64,000 bases of DNA from the NCBI GenBank assembly GCA_032158295.1, contig CM063244.1, forward strand, positions 10,320,376 to 10,384,375, in the 5' to 3' direction. Of this stretch, positions 1-11,447 are shown one piece after another; positions within the stretch are counted from its first letter, which is position 1, and every line of letters begins with the position of its first letter. The position numbers were made by a program, and so were the translations under genes. The notes under the pieces were generated by a model that saw only the letters and a list, made by a program, of their open reading frames with translations, was not told the DNA's origin and did not search any database. This DNA comes from Pycnopodia helianthoides (Eukaryota; Echinodermata; Asteroidea; Forcipulatida; Asteriidae).

Positions 1-430
1 GAGAAGGTTAGGGTGACAGATTTAAGGTCGTTCTTGAAGGACAAGAATAGGAAGAGGCCACTTTTGGGAGGAGAAACTTATGGGTGAGAGATTTAAGGTC
101 TTTCCTGGATGGAGGACAAAGTTTAGGGGTAGTGACATGAGCTTCACTCCTGGAAGGAGGACGAAGTTAGTGTAAGAGATATGAGGTCACTCCGGGATCA
201 AGGAAAAAGGTGGTGAGAGATCTATGTGAGATCACTTCCCTAGAAAGAGGACAAAGTTAGGGGCAAGAGATGTGAGGTCACTCCTGGAAGGAGGACGGGG
301 TTAGTGTGAGAGGTACGAGGTCACTCAGGGATCTAGGAAAAAGGTGGGGTGAGAGATGTGAATTCACTTCCTTGAAAGAGGACAAGGTTAGAGTGATTTA
401 ATGTGAGGTCCTTCCAGAAAGGAGAAAGGT
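1..430. repeat. Degenerate minisatellite with higher-order period (CERK intron)
   Basis: Repeated GAGGACAAAGTTAG...GAGAGATGTGAGGTCACTCC units of about 44 bp. A longer composite recurs with a period of about 134 bp (AAGGAGGACG at 154 and again at 288). The array probably continues left of the window. Confidence 0.8.
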
Positions 431-475
431 GGGGGTTGGGAGGGTTACTCCCTTTAAAGATCACAGCAAAATGTT

Positions 476-690
476 ATTGAGCTGCTGAAACATACTGCTT
501 CAACTTTTCTGCTTAGCAAAAAGTGAACAGGATACCAGTCACAAATGGTGCATGTGATGTAGCACTTTGGCTGGTAATCTTATTCTGGTAAGCACGATTT
601 TGTTGTTTGCTCACCTTTTTTTTGCCCTTGATAATGTAAGCAGCTTTATGGAACTGTAAGCTTATGAAAATGGGCACAATGCGGAAATCT
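476..690. repeat. Foldback element of the AGCTGCTTAAGCAC family, partial
   Basis: Contains GAGCTGCTGAAAC, a central GGATACCAGTCACAAATGG, CTTATTCTGGTAAGCA and an inverted AAGCAGCTTTATGGAA end. It is shared with copies near 15612, 23786, 36868, 41430 and 43453. Confidence 0.6.
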
Positions 691-710
691 GATCCTTTTC
701 TCTGTTCCAG

Positions 711-785
711 GTTCGACTGATGTCATTGTCTGTGATACAACAGGGGTCAACGACCCAGTGACCTCGACTCTTCAAATCATTCTTG
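711..785 (+). CDS. CERK: CERK coding exon A (first one in window)
   Basis: Acceptor TTCCAG at 705-710 and donor GTGAGT at 786. The exon enters and leaves in phase 1. It encodes GSTDVIVCDTTGVNDPVTST and six more residues, the lipid-kinase segment just after the ATP-binding half of the catalytic domain. Confidence 0.88.
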
Positions 786-3700
786 GTGAGTAAACGATGC
801 TCCATAATAAGGTTGTATAGTCTTGGTTCAAGGCGCGTTTGTTTGTCATCACAGTCTGCACTATCAATGACACAGTCCTCGCACACTATAGACACAAACT
901 ATTCAACACTAATGCCAGCTGTTAGAAGAACCATACATATTAAAGTGTGTGCACAACATTGGTAAGATTGAAGAACAAAAAATGTTTGCAGATTTGTACA
1001 TAACTTAATACATGGTATAAATATAGTAACATGGAAAAATTTCCCTTGAAATATATTTGCTTAAAATGCTATACTTTTTGAGAAGTGAGTAAAACAGTTC
1101 GTTTTGATCTCGCGAGTCCAAAATCACAATGTTTGAAGACAGTGAAAACATTAAATGGGAATTGTTACTATTTTCTTGTGACTCTGATAATTAATTGCGT
1201 AAACTTTGACATGTTTAGTGCGGATACTGGATTACCGGTCTTTGACAATTATCACTGTTGCCCGCATGCTTTAATGATAGTTACTATTATATCAATGATA
1301 ATAATTACATTTATGCTGCACCTGCTCCATCCCGATGATGTTCGCAGGTTCGGAATTGATGTAGCGTTATCGCAGCAGGCTTTGTCACCATGACAGCTCT
1401 CTTTAGATGAAATTGTTGCACCTTGGTTGCATGGTATAATTATGATAATGTAATATAGAGTCTGGGTTTTTTTGTTTACCATAGGTTTAATCATATGGAA
1501 CCGTTTTTTTTTTTTTTAGTGTCCATTTTTAAGACCCAATTTTTTAATGTTTAAAGGCCATTTCACACTTGCAATTTACAGGTAATCTTTAGGTAGAGAC
1601 CATTCATTTCTGTATTATTATATCATTTTATTTGCCACAAAACAGTACCTAACAAAAACAAGACAATATACCCAAGATGGGCAAGGATAGCAAAAGTCAA
1701 ATACATACTATGATCCGTAGATCTGTTGCCCCACTTCTGGGGCACACAAAGATAGATATAAAGATAGACAATTTGCACATAAAGCAATAAGAAAATCCGT
1801 TAATTTTATAATTGCAAAGATAAATAAATAGTAACAAATGACAAGAAAATGAAGCCGAAATTGCACGAGTGAATGATCATCACCGTACTCCCAGATGTGG
1901 CAAATATTGCTGATGCAATTGACACAATTTTTAAAGTCGTAGTATCTAGTATCTGGAAAAGCAATGCAAAACAGAAGTTTTTTGGGGGTGGGGGGGGGGG
2001 GGGGGGGGTAAATTAGAGACAATATGGGAGACATTGACAAATGTGAATTCAGCAAAAGACCTTTACTTTAATAATAATGATAAATATACATAGTGAAGCA
2101 CCATCTATTATAACTAAACATATTCCGAGGCACTGTAAAAAATAAAAATTTAAGAAAAGCATACATTACAAGATACTTAGATAATTAAAGTATACATGGG
2201 ATGTAATGAAGAAGAGCACATTAAAGAGAGGGGGATACCTTTGGTTAGTACTCCAAAAATTAATGACCATAGAAACTTACTTGGTAAGAAGCACTGCAGC
2301 TGTTGTTTAAATGTATACAATTTTGAGAAATGATTTCTTTCTAAGGAACGTTGTTTTAGAGAAAGGGATTTAAACCAAATTCAATCTGAAACGTTTCATG
2401 CAGAAATGTTTCTCAGTTTGTGTATTCCAGTGGCGGATTATTCTTCCTGCGCTGGAGATTTCCGGCGATATCTCAACAACGCTACCACCTATTGAAATGA
2501 AATGTTCACAGGGTAGTTTTATTGGGTAGTAGGATTGAAACAATCAAACGGTTCCAAAAACCGAAGGTGATACTTTGTCTTTAAAGAGAGACTTGCACAC
2601 TAATGAAAAAACAAATGGATAAACACAATGCATAATTTGACCTTTTTGCTTGAGTGCAGGAAGCAGGTCAAATCATGCTGCCATCTGTGGCTATCGTGAT
2701 CATTTTGGTACAGGCATCGTGTGGCCGCTATGACCGCGTTCCCACTGGATCCACAATTACAAGATCCTGACCCCGCAAAAGGATTAGTCGCAGACGTGAT
2801 TTGTGGTCGCGTTCCCACTTGAGTATGATTGCGCATTGATCCACCTTTTGTAAACGGAAGTAGATCAAAAGTTCACCAACGCAGGTCACTTTCGCCCATC
2901 TTCCTCACAATTACCTGAAATACTGTGCTATTTCTCACGGTTTGTTTTGAATTTCTTGACTGACCCAGATGTCTAAAAAGTTCCCAGCTCCTCGTCCGAC
3001 CATAGCTTGCCACGCTTCTCATCTTTTGGGGATTTTTTTTTGACGAATTTATGGGACGTTTATTGCTGGGCGCTGCCATCTTTAAAGAACGTACAATGCA
3101 TCCAAAAATTGGCGTGGGTTTGGGTTTAGTGTGGATGCGTTGTACAGAACGTGTAGTTGGTATGGTCACGTGACGTCAATACTGCTTTATGCTTTACTTG
3201 CAATTCTTTTATGTCACCAAATGCGTGGTGCGTGCTGGGAATAGAAGAAAAAAGAACACCGTTTTCGCGCCATTCGGGTTTACCGGACCGGATGTTCGCC
3301 CTCAAATTGCGGGGTCTGATCGCCCTTTGCGTTCCCACTAGACTTTTGATCGCCCATTAATCCAAAAGGGCGATCAGATCCCGCTTTAATCCTACTCCCG
3401 AGGTGGATCAAATTTGCGGGGTCTGATCCTGATCGCCCTCGCGTTCTCACTTACGCTTGATCGCCCTTTGATCGCCCTTTTCGAGAAACTGCGGGATCTG
3501 ATCGCCCTTTTCTCGAATTGCGCGATCAATGCGGGGTCCGGTGGGAACGGGCTCTATGGTCTCTAAAGGGTTAATTTTTACCTAACCTTTATGGGAATTG
3601 TAAGAACATGTTAGAAAAAAAACCTTGGCCATTAAATTTCTTCCTTTTCATTGATGGTGGTTGCGTCAAAATTGCCTTAAAATGTTGTCTCGTGTGCAAA

Positions 3701-6700
3701 AGGCCCTGTAAGAGATACCATTTTCATTTATTTGTTGCTCTCTAGGTTGTTCACTAGGACTTGACGTTTGCTCGGTTCACAGCGGGCACCAGTTACTAAG
3801 GTACACAATCTCATTCATGGGGTATGGCTTCTTCGGAGATGTCTTGCAGGAAAGTGAAAACTATCGTTGGCTCGGACCTAGGAGATATGATTTCAGCGGT
3901 AAGACTGTGTACTCTGTAATAGATCGGCCATCCTGTTCCCGTTCAAATCAATTTGGAACAGATACAGGATACATGTACAAATAAGACAAGTGTGCTGCGA
4001 GTGAAGGTACTGCGTATAGAAGTGACGACAAGTAAGACACCTTTTACGCACTTACCATGAAAGCACATACAACAGATACTATATCCTAATCACATAGAAA
4101 TCATTGGTTAAAGCGAAGCACAAAGAATATTACTTGCAAAGCGATGCAAAAAAAAGAAAAACGACATGTAGGTGACATGTGCAAACCTGAAACCCTTCTT
4201 GCTGATCTGACCCCGATGCTTTCTTGTTTGATCATTCTCTTTTGGTGAACGCCTTTTTTACAGGTTTCAAGAATTACTTGGCTAACAAGTCTTACCTTGG
4301 TGAGGTCTCATTTCTGGTCAGCGCCGATGAAGATCATCACCCACAGGACAAGACAAAATGCAGGGTTGGGTGAGTCGGAACATAAATCCGGGAAAATACT
4401 CAACCCTTGTTGTTAAAACAAGGAGGCGTGTAAACCTGGCATCAACAAACCTTGAATGCATTCACAAGGCTAAAACTCTTTTTAATGAAGTGGCAATTAA
4501 AAAGCATTGGGAAAAAAATTGCTTTGTGCAGAGAAATCATGCTCAGCAGATGCAGATAACCAGGGAAATTTGCATGTGTTTTACATTGCTTGTTACCGGT
4601 TTCCTGCCAATTTCTGCTGCAAACAGGTGAATGTGTAAGCAGCACTTTGAGTGGCATGAGGTGGCTAGTGCATGAAGCACCCACCTCTCACCAATGTGGC
4701 CCGGGTTCGATTCCCGGGTAAGGCCTCACGTGGGTAGAGTTGTGTGTTGGTTCTCACCTATGCCATGAGGGTTGTTCTCAGGGCCCACCAGTTTTTCTCT
4801 TTGGAAAAATCAAACACTTTCGATCTCTGGCTGTGCTCTGTGGTCACACATCAGTCGACGTGGCTGGCTGCCAAAGGCGTCCTCACATGCCTATGGCTTA
4901 AACACGTACATGGCCATGTCCTTCGCAACTCGGCTTCTCAGCTGTGAGTAAAGGGTAATTAGCCTCCCAAATTGTCCTGCTTGACACCTTATGAATTTTG
5001 TCCTTTCCTTGTTGAGGCCCATCAGTCATCATCGCAGATCCAGCGATTTTCTTTTTCGTAGTATTTTTGTGAGCCTAAATTTTCGTGGGGCACATTGGGG
5101 CACGCCCTCAGGCTACGCTGCTGCTACCAACCCTCTAGAGCAGAACGTCCAAGAAACAGCATTTAAAAAGACCTCGCAGATCCAGCGATTTAATCGCTGT
5201 TGCAAGTTTTTCGATTTCTGCAGATGAAATATGAACTCCTTGACAAAACATCAACTGTATTAGAAAATTTTTCTACACGAAGTACTTTTTTGTTGACCTC
5301 CAACCCCTTCCCTATTTTAAAAATTCTTTCAGATGTGTTGTATGCCTGAGACGATCGGAGTCTCAGTTGAGTGACCTACGTGAGTGCTTAGACAGCAATG
5401 TGGAAGCAATCGACCTCCAAGAAGGTAAAGAGGGTCGAAGGTCAAAGTGTATGCATTTTTGAACTGGGTAAATGTTATCATACTTGATGTAGTGAGAAGA
5501 TCAAGTTTCTTGATCCAGTGCGGGAAGCATGTCTGTATAGACCTTGTCAATTTGTGACAACAAGAGCGACCTTGTGCGTTCCACAGACCAGGGCATTTTC
5601 TGGTAGTCAAGATACTACTGATACTAGTTGGGAAGTTGGGATAAAAGTTTGGAAGGTATAAGTGCATTCTGCTCTACCAGCCAGACTCCTAGTGGATGAT
5701 ACCCATGCCAACATTCTTACGAACTGTGAAGGGGGTAAACCCTGCTTCAGCCCCAGGAGTAGGTGGCAACGTGCCCCTGGTGACCTTGATTTAGGTCGAT
5801 AGCCCGAATCAGTTAAGTGTAGCCCTCACCTTAAAGTGGTTGTCTGGCCTTGTGAGTTGTGAGCCTTGGCGATGTCTGAACTTTTACATTTTTTATTACG
5901 CTTTTTAGCATTATCCCATCTTAAATTCAAGTGATGTTAAAATATTACAGCGGAACCAGTTTTGTGTTATAGCACTTTCTTCATACCAAGAATTGTGCAC
6001 TGTGATCTCCATAGAATGCAAGATTTTAATATTTTTTCCATTGAGCTGTTCACCAATTATGCTTTCAGGCTTCTTGGCTCTTTTGTAAACATATGTCAAC
6101 ATAAATACAAAATAATCTACATTTTATAAAGGGAAGAAATTGACGAAGGCCAGCCAATCATTTGCCTTTCTTTTGACCTCAACAAGGGCAGTGTTTGACT
6201 TTTGGACAAATATTAAGCAAAGAGTCGATAGATGCAACCATTTTATTCTAACTTAATCAAAAATTCTTCTTTTAACTCTTGATTATAGTTAAACAGGAAA
6301 AAGAAGTTTGGAAAAAGATCTCTGGTAACTTCTGCGCCGTCAACGCAGCGCTTGTGAGTGGTTGCAATCGTCTGTCCCCTACGGGTATAGCGCCCTCATC
6401 ACATCTAGGCAACGGGTGCCTAGACTTGCTCCTAGTCCACAAATGCTCAAGGTTCAACTTTCTGAGACACCTGAATCGACTTGGGAGCTCAGGAAATCAT
6501 GTAAGTGTAAACTATCATAATGGACATATTCAAGTCTAAACAGTCTCGACGTTGCAAGCAACAATCAAAGAAAACCTGAATCTATAAACAATTTCACCAG
6601 GTGGTTGAGCTAGTTTAGTTAGGTCAGCATTCAATGTAGCCTCAACTGAAATAAATAACCTTCCAAATTTCCTTAACTTTTGCCAGTAAGTTGACCAGTC

Positions 6701-9149
6701 GTTTGAAAGCATTCAGCATGGCACTCAGGTTTGCCTACCTCTGTGACCTCGGTTTAAATGTTGGGTTTTCAGTCCCTACCTGATTGCATAGGTTTTTCCT
6801 CATTGGGACTTTCCTCTCACATCTAAAACGACATTTCTCCACCTTCTTCAATTCTCTACATAGGTTTCACTGATCGCTTTTTTAGGTTTCGTTACCAGAA
6901 AGATAAAGTAGTAATACAAAGAATAACAAAATAATAGCTGCATGTTTTGCATTGGTATACATGTATAGAGCAACTGTGCACAGATCAGTGCATACAATTG
7001 CAGATGCATTTTCAACATGATATTGTGTTGCGTGTTGCATCTGTGATCAAAAAACCATGTGGATTTAATAGTCAAACAGTAGGAGGGTTATACTGTGAAA
7101 GCTCAACCCAAACTGATGTGAACAATGGGGACTTTTTTTCACTTACGAGTAACAAGTTTTGCTGAGCTTCTGTCCAAGCAAGCAATGTGTCTTAAAGGCA
7201 GTGGGGCAACGATTTTCAAACACGTGATGGATCAACATGTAAAATGACTTGTTATGTTCTTTTTCCCGTCAGTTCAACTTTGACTTTGTCGAGGTGCACC
7301 GCGTTAAAGAATTCAACTTCAAGTCCTTGCCGTACTGTGACGAGAAATCCGCCGGTTACCAGCCGGAACAATCCACATCCAATACATCTCTGGTCAAGCA
7401 GCCACAGGCGAGGTACCGGGCAGCGGGGGACACCAGCACCAGTACATGGAATATGGACGGCGAAATTGAGGACATCCCTGATATTAACGTGCAGTAAGTC
7501 ACCCATCTTTATTTAATCAAAACATATTCTATTGGGAACCATTTTTTTTCTCCGTTCTTTCTCCGCCCAGGTTTTTTTGTTCTATAGTGTTATAAGTCCT
7601 TAGTTTAATTACATAGATTCACTGAAAGATGAGCAATGCCCTTCATAAAAATTCTCTCATGACTGAATACAGAACTAACAAGAATGAATAAGAAGAAGAT
7701 GAGATGTTACTGATGAGCTATCAGGGGAGCCCCCTAGGATTTATCTTTTGGAATGGATCAAGAAGAAAAGCTGCCTCGATATGTTTCATTTTCTTTGGGG
7801 GTGGGGGAGGTCTGTGGCTCGATGCCATGTTGCCATTTCGGATTAGCTCCATCTCTTTTTTTGTGGTGCCCCCTTCCTCTTTGAAAAAACATCTGAAACA
7901 CTACTTTTGGGTTACGATTCTATCTATTTTATTTCATCTCTTATTTGTTAATAATGTGGGGTTGAACAAAGAAAAAATGACTAGAGCATGACTTGAACCT
8001 ATGACCTCTGGATTTAGCGTGCCGGCGCTCTACTGACTGGTCTATCTAGCCCTATGTTGGCGGTCTCCCTATATTGTCAATATCTTTCTTCAGGGGTGCC
8101 AGTCAGAAGCCATTCAGCCTGTAACTGCCGTATAGCCAGGGATCACACCCAAGTTTAAGACACAACCTGGGAAGTGCAGCAGAGGGATCACCTTAAGGGG
8201 ACGCAACTTTTTAATTTCTCTATTTTTAGTAAGCAAAAACACACAAAGCCACTGAAATCAATTATTAGCTTGAAAAATCTGGCTCTTACCACGTTGTGAA
8301 GTACTGGATATTGCCTCGCCACACCCCCCCCCCCCCCCAGCGTTTTGTGTGTATACATTTGGTAATTGGAGCCTACTGATTGTGTTAATCCTATATAAAT
8401 GTAGGTACATACAATAAAACTAAACTGTGAAAATTTCACTTCAAAAGGTGATTGCGTTTTTTGAGATATCACCAAAAAACCGGAGCGAATATTTCCACGC
8501 AGGAAGAATATTCCCCCATAGGAATGCACTGTCTGACAGAAACGCTTTCCAGATTCAAATTTGGGGGAATAAAAAGTGATATATTTTCCATAACCGTATA
8601 GTACTTTGAAGTTAAAAGTTTCTCAAAATTCGTTATACTACCCAAAGCTGCTGTACTTCTTACCAAGTAAGTTTTTATTGCCATTAATTTTCAGAGTCAT
8701 TACCAAACGTGAACTGTGCCTTTAAGTGAACGCATGGTCAATCTGCAAGTTTGGTCTCTAATGTATTGCCTGCCCGATATGGGGCAGAGGGTCCCCCCCA
8801 ATGTTCCCATACTAAACACACTATTTTCCTCATTTTAAGAACTCCCCCCCCCAAAAAAAAAATAAAAATAAATAATAAAAAAATCCTCAAAAGAATTCCT
8901 GATATTCCAAGCACACAATGAAGACACAATAGGTGGGGGGGGGGGGGGGGTACCCTCTGCCCCATATCGAGCACCAATTGCTCTGACATTAAGCGAGCTT
9001 TGTGCGTAACGATTTGTTAATTTTGTTGTTTCAGCGTTCACTGCCAACTAGTGAAGATCTTTGCCAGAGGACGGGAAGATGTTGGGTCCACCACTGCCAC
9101 TTGCTGCACCTCACAAAGTAAGGGGAAGAGCAAATCTGCGTGGAGATGA
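711..9149 (+). CDS. CERK: Ceramide kinase, 3' part of gene (seven exons, join of 711-785, 3746-3898, 4264-4369, 5333-5424, 6289-6500, 7273-7493, 9035-9149)
   Basis: Ceramide kinase phosphorylates ceramide with ATP to give ceramide 1-phosphate at Golgi and plasma membranes. The seven exons join without frame breaks (phases 1,1,1,2,1,0,2 in order) into about 324 residues that match the C-terminal three fifths of animal CERK (human about 537 residues). Visible family signatures are GSTDVIVCDTTG in the first exon, SFMGYGFFGDVLQESENYRW in the second, the CERK-specific CxxxCxxC motif (C-R-V-G-C-V-V-C) across the third/fourth junction, SPTGIAPSSHLGNGCLDLLL and HKCSRFNFLRHL in the fifth, WNMDGEI in the sixth and VHCQLVKIFARG in the last. 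The diacylglycerol-kinase-type ATP-binding half and the N-terminal PH region must lie left of the window. The stop is TGA at 9147-9149. Identification is firm; individual splice sites are inferred from GT/AG signals and phase. Confidence 0.93.
2221..2592. mobile_element. Diverged TTAA-flanked MITE
   Basis: Flanked by TTAAAGAGA and TCTTTAAAGAGA. The internal stretch AGAAACTTACTTGGTAAGAAG and the TTTCTCAG...GATATCTCAACAACG region match the elements at 8345-8726 and 18160-18532. Old copy in the CERK intron. Confidence 0.6.
2735..3552. mobile_element. Terminal-inverted-repeat element with GATCGCCCTT internal repeats
   Basis: Left end GACCGCGTTCCCACTGGATCC-like and right end GGTCCGGTGGGAACGGGC are inverted. 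GTTCCCACT and GATCGCCCTTT recur many times inside, on both strands. No transposase ORF. Non-autonomous DNA element inside the CERK intron; family unknown. Confidence 0.55.
3746..3898 (+). CDS. CERK: CERK coding exon B
   Basis: Acceptor CTCTAG ends at 3745; donor GTAAGA starts at 3899; phase 1 at both ends. It encodes the block from CSLGLDVCSVH to RRYDFSG, which includes the strongly conserved FMGYGFFGDV and ENYRWLGP motifs. Confidence 0.92.
4264..4369 (+). CDS. CERK: CERK coding exon C
   Basis: Acceptor TTACAG ends at 4263; donor GTGAGT starts at 4370. It enters in phase 1 and leaves in phase 2. It encodes FKNYLANKSYLGEVSFLVSA and onward to KCRVG, so the first cysteine of the CxxxCxxC motif is here. 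Confidence 0.9.
4655..4985 (+). mobile_element. tRNA-derived SINE
   Basis: Pol III B-box-like CCCGGGTTCGATTCCCGG at about 4699-4716, preceded by a degenerate A-box region (GGTGGCTAGTGCATGAAGC). It is followed by a body reading GTGGGTAGAGTTGTGTG...GTTCTCAGGGCCCACC. In CERK intron between exons C and D; sense orientation. Confidence 0.65.
5333..5424 (+). CDS. CERK: CERK coding exon D
   Basis: Acceptor TTTCAG ends at 5332; donor GTAAAG starts at 5425. It begins with the second and third cysteines of the CxxxCxxC motif (CVVC), followed by the variable acidic linker LRRSESQLSDLRECLDS and on to LQEG. Confidence 0.85.
6289..6500 (+). CDS. CERK: CERK coding exon E
   Basis: Acceptor TTATAG ends at 6288; donor GTAAGT starts at 6501. 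It encodes VWKKISGNFCAVNAALVSG, LSPTGIAPSSHLGNGCLDLL and HKCSRFNFLRHLNRLGSSGN, the most conserved C-terminal lipid-kinase block of CERK. Confidence 0.94.
6711..6850 (+). mobile_element. SINE remnant
   Basis: Carries GACCTCGGTTTAAATG (decayed B box) and the body GGGTTTTCAGTCCCTACCTGA...CCTCTCACATCTAAAAC, shared with copies at 12235-12400 and, inverted, at 19990-20145. Confidence 0.55.
7273..7493 (+). CDS. CERK: CERK coding exon F
   Basis: Acceptor CGTCAG ends at 7272; donor GTAAGT starts at 7494. It opens with FNFDFVEVHRVKEFNF (compare FDFTFVEVYRVKKFQF in vertebrates) and ends with STWNMDGEIEDIPDINV, separated by a poorly conserved serine/glutamine-rich linker. Confidence 0.93.
7965..8185 (-). 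mobile_element. tRNA-derived SINE, minus strand
   Basis: Reverse strand shows a tRNA-like head starting GGGCTAGATAGACCAGTCAG and a B-box region, then GTCATTTTTTCTTTGTTC. The flanking body GGGTGCCAGTCAGAAGCCAT is shared with 58355-58600. A third, truncated copy sits at 11998-12060. Confidence 0.7.
8345..8727 (-). mobile_element. TTAA-flanked MITE, family AAAGGCACAGT
   Basis: Reverse-orientation copy of 18160-18532: it ends CATTACCAAACGTGAACTGTG-CCTTTAA. A 15-base C tract lies at its left edge. It shares CCTATATAAATGTAGGTACA and TTTGAGATATCACC in the reverse sense. Confidence 0.75.
8740..8990. mobile_element. Foldback element with G/C-tract loop
   Basis: GATATGGGGCAGAGGGT at about 8777 is inverted as ACCCTCTGCCCCATATC at about 8952. 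Runs of C and G flank the loop. Sits in the last CERK intron, about 45 bp from the acceptor of the final exon. Confidence 0.6.
9035..9149 (+). CDS. CERK: CERK terminal coding exon
   Basis: Acceptor TTTCAG ends at 9034. It encodes HVHCQLVKIFARGRE and a short Ser/Thr/Lys tail, ending at TGA 9147-9149. VHCQLV-FARG is the family's conserved C-terminus. The 3' UTR runs on from 9150; the first AATAAA I noticed in sense is near 10106, but its use is unproven. Confidence 0.93.
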
Positions 9150-10140
9150 TGAGGGCCACGTTGCCACGGCAATACTTCACCTCGGGCAAGACACCTCGGA
9201 CAAGAAACGCATGACGTGAGCCCCAAAATTTGAAACCAAAATCATAATCTGTACTCCAGGAAGTTGTTGAGATGGTTTTGTTTTCCCCTTGTGCTTCAGT
9301 TTACAGCTGATCAAGTTTTGGATAGCTTTGGAAAGTGAAAGCCTTGTGTTGGTGCTTAAAATTGCAAATATAGCTGATTGTGTGTTTATTTTTAAGCAAT
9401 CACATGTTTTACTATCCATAATTGTTTTAGACTCTAGTCTCAGGTGAGTTTGGTGACTTTATTTTATTTTGGAAGTACTTTTTAACAGGAAGCAAATCAA
9501 AGATTTATTATATGATAAAATATAGTTTATGTTTATTACTAACAGTAATTTATTTGATATAAAAGTATTCATCAATTTCTGAACAAGGAGATGTCCTGAG
9601 TTCAGAACCTCAGAAACTGCTTAAAGTTTCTTTGTGTTAACGCAGTGGGATAGTTCAGGGGATATACAATGTAGAGCGCCACCAAGAGTCAGCTCAGAGA
9701 GGTATCAGAAGGCAGTCTACATAAAGTAATCACAAAGCCTCAGTTTAACAAGTTGACATTGTACACAGCCAACATTTAATGTTGGCTGATTGTTTACGAA
9801 GCCTCCTTTTTCAAAGTTGAACACAAACTCTAAAATTAAGTGTACTTTTTTTTTTTTTTAATTGGCTTACTCCGATAATAATGCAGATTTATTTTCACAC
9901 TTTGCAGTGTGAAATATTCTGACCTCTCCAAGGCAAAGTGTTTCTGGGGAAATCAACAAAATTTTCTTCCATTCGCCTAGTACTCAAAATCCCATTTTTT
10001 TGCCGACACGCTGCATGCATCCCCAACAAAGACCAAAGATCAAAAAAAGTCAAGAGAACCACATTTTATTTCTGACATAAAGAGTAAAGAAGTAGATGTG
10101 GCCCTAATAAACTAAAGTAACATGGCCATTTAAAAGTAAA

Positions 10141-10469
10141 GCCGTAATCGAATTGGCGTCTACGGCTATAGCTACAACTGTTGCTAAGGGTGTTGCTTAG
10201 GACGTATTATACTTCAACGCATGGTGACGCGGCAGTCCAGCCATAACCGTAGCCGTAGCCACCAGACTCGGCCTAAGATTGCCACTGCAACCAGACTATT
10301 TTGCAACCTTACTAAAATAGTCTGGCCACCATGATGATGAGCTTTGCATCCTTAGGCTATGGCTGTGGCTAGATTACCATGTCACCATGCGTTTAAAATA
10401 GAGTACGTCCTTAGCAACATCCTAGCAACAGTCGTAGCCGTAGCTGTAGCCGCCAATTCGGATACGGCT
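10141..10469. mobile_element. Compound foldback MITE with GTAGCCGTAGC termini
   Basis: Left end GCCGTAATCGAATTGGCG and right end CGCCAATTCGGATACGGC are inverted. Both arms carry GCTACGGCTA/TAGCCGTAGC repeats and the core GTTGCTAAG-GTATACTTCAACGCATGG. Contains an internal second inverted pair, CCAGACTATTTT / AAAATAGTCTGG. Confidence 0.75.
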
Positions 10470-10494
10470 CTACAAAACCTTTGTATATAGGAAA

Positions 10495-10710
10495 TATTAT
10501 ATTAATTTTTGGTTTTTACCCATACACCGATGTGTGTTAGCACTGTATACTCAGTACTTTCCCGAGTCCTGTGAAAAAATATCACAGGCTTATTACTCGG
10601 GTGGGATTCGAACCCACGACCCTTGCTATTCTAGAGCAGTGTCTTACCAACTAGACTACCGAGATTGCCTGGTAGCTAGAGGCAGTTCGAATCATATGAC
10701 CTATTAAGTC
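10495..10710 (-). mobile_element. tRNA-derived SINE, minus strand
   Basis: GGGTGGGATTCGAACCCACGA is a reverse-strand B box (about 10599-10619). CTAGAGCAGTG...CTAGACTACCGAGA holds the reverse A-box side. Shares ACCCATACACCGATGTG...AGCACTGTATACTCAGTACT with 22612-23055. Confidence 0.7.
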
Positions 10711-11447
10711 GGCAAACTGTGGAATAGGGCGATTAAATTTTTTCAACTAAACCAAAGATGATAACTATTAGCAGTACTTTATATCCAAAGAGTTCATAAA
10801 TGAGATACTACGGAGTACTATTGTGGACATGGCCCATTTTAACAGCCACCTTTTACAATTTATACTGGCTGCAAAAAAAAGGGTTGTAATGACTGGTCTT
10901 TGGACCTACATTTAGGGCATGTTTGAGCCAACCTCAGAAACCCATGAGTTGTGGCCATCAGTTAAGATTTTGTTTCTGTTTCAAAATGGTAAACTTTGCC
11001 AATGTAGACAAAAGTCGTTATACTAAGCAGTTATACAGTTATGTGCTCATTTAGATTTTTAAAAATTAACTTTTTAAAAACTCTCTTGGTCCCAAATCCT
11101 CAACAAAAAAATCTATTGAGGAAGTTTTCTGACTTGTTGGGATGTGGTACTGAAGGCCCAAATAACAATTGCTTATCATTGAGCCAGGCATACTAATCTT
11201 ATTCAAGTCCAAACATTTGGATGTTGAATTACCATATAGTGCAGGATATTTGAGGGTATGTAGACACTAGGGGGTTAGGATAAAATGTCATTTTGACATA
11301 AAGAATTTCAGGTCTTTCTGACCTTCCAGTTTGGTTTTGACTTTCAGGTCTCAGTAATGGTCATGTACTTTTATTTCTAGGCTGGCCTAGGAGTTTAATG
11401 CCATCAAGAATCTCACAATTAAGACTGTTTGTGTGGTTCACATCCAG

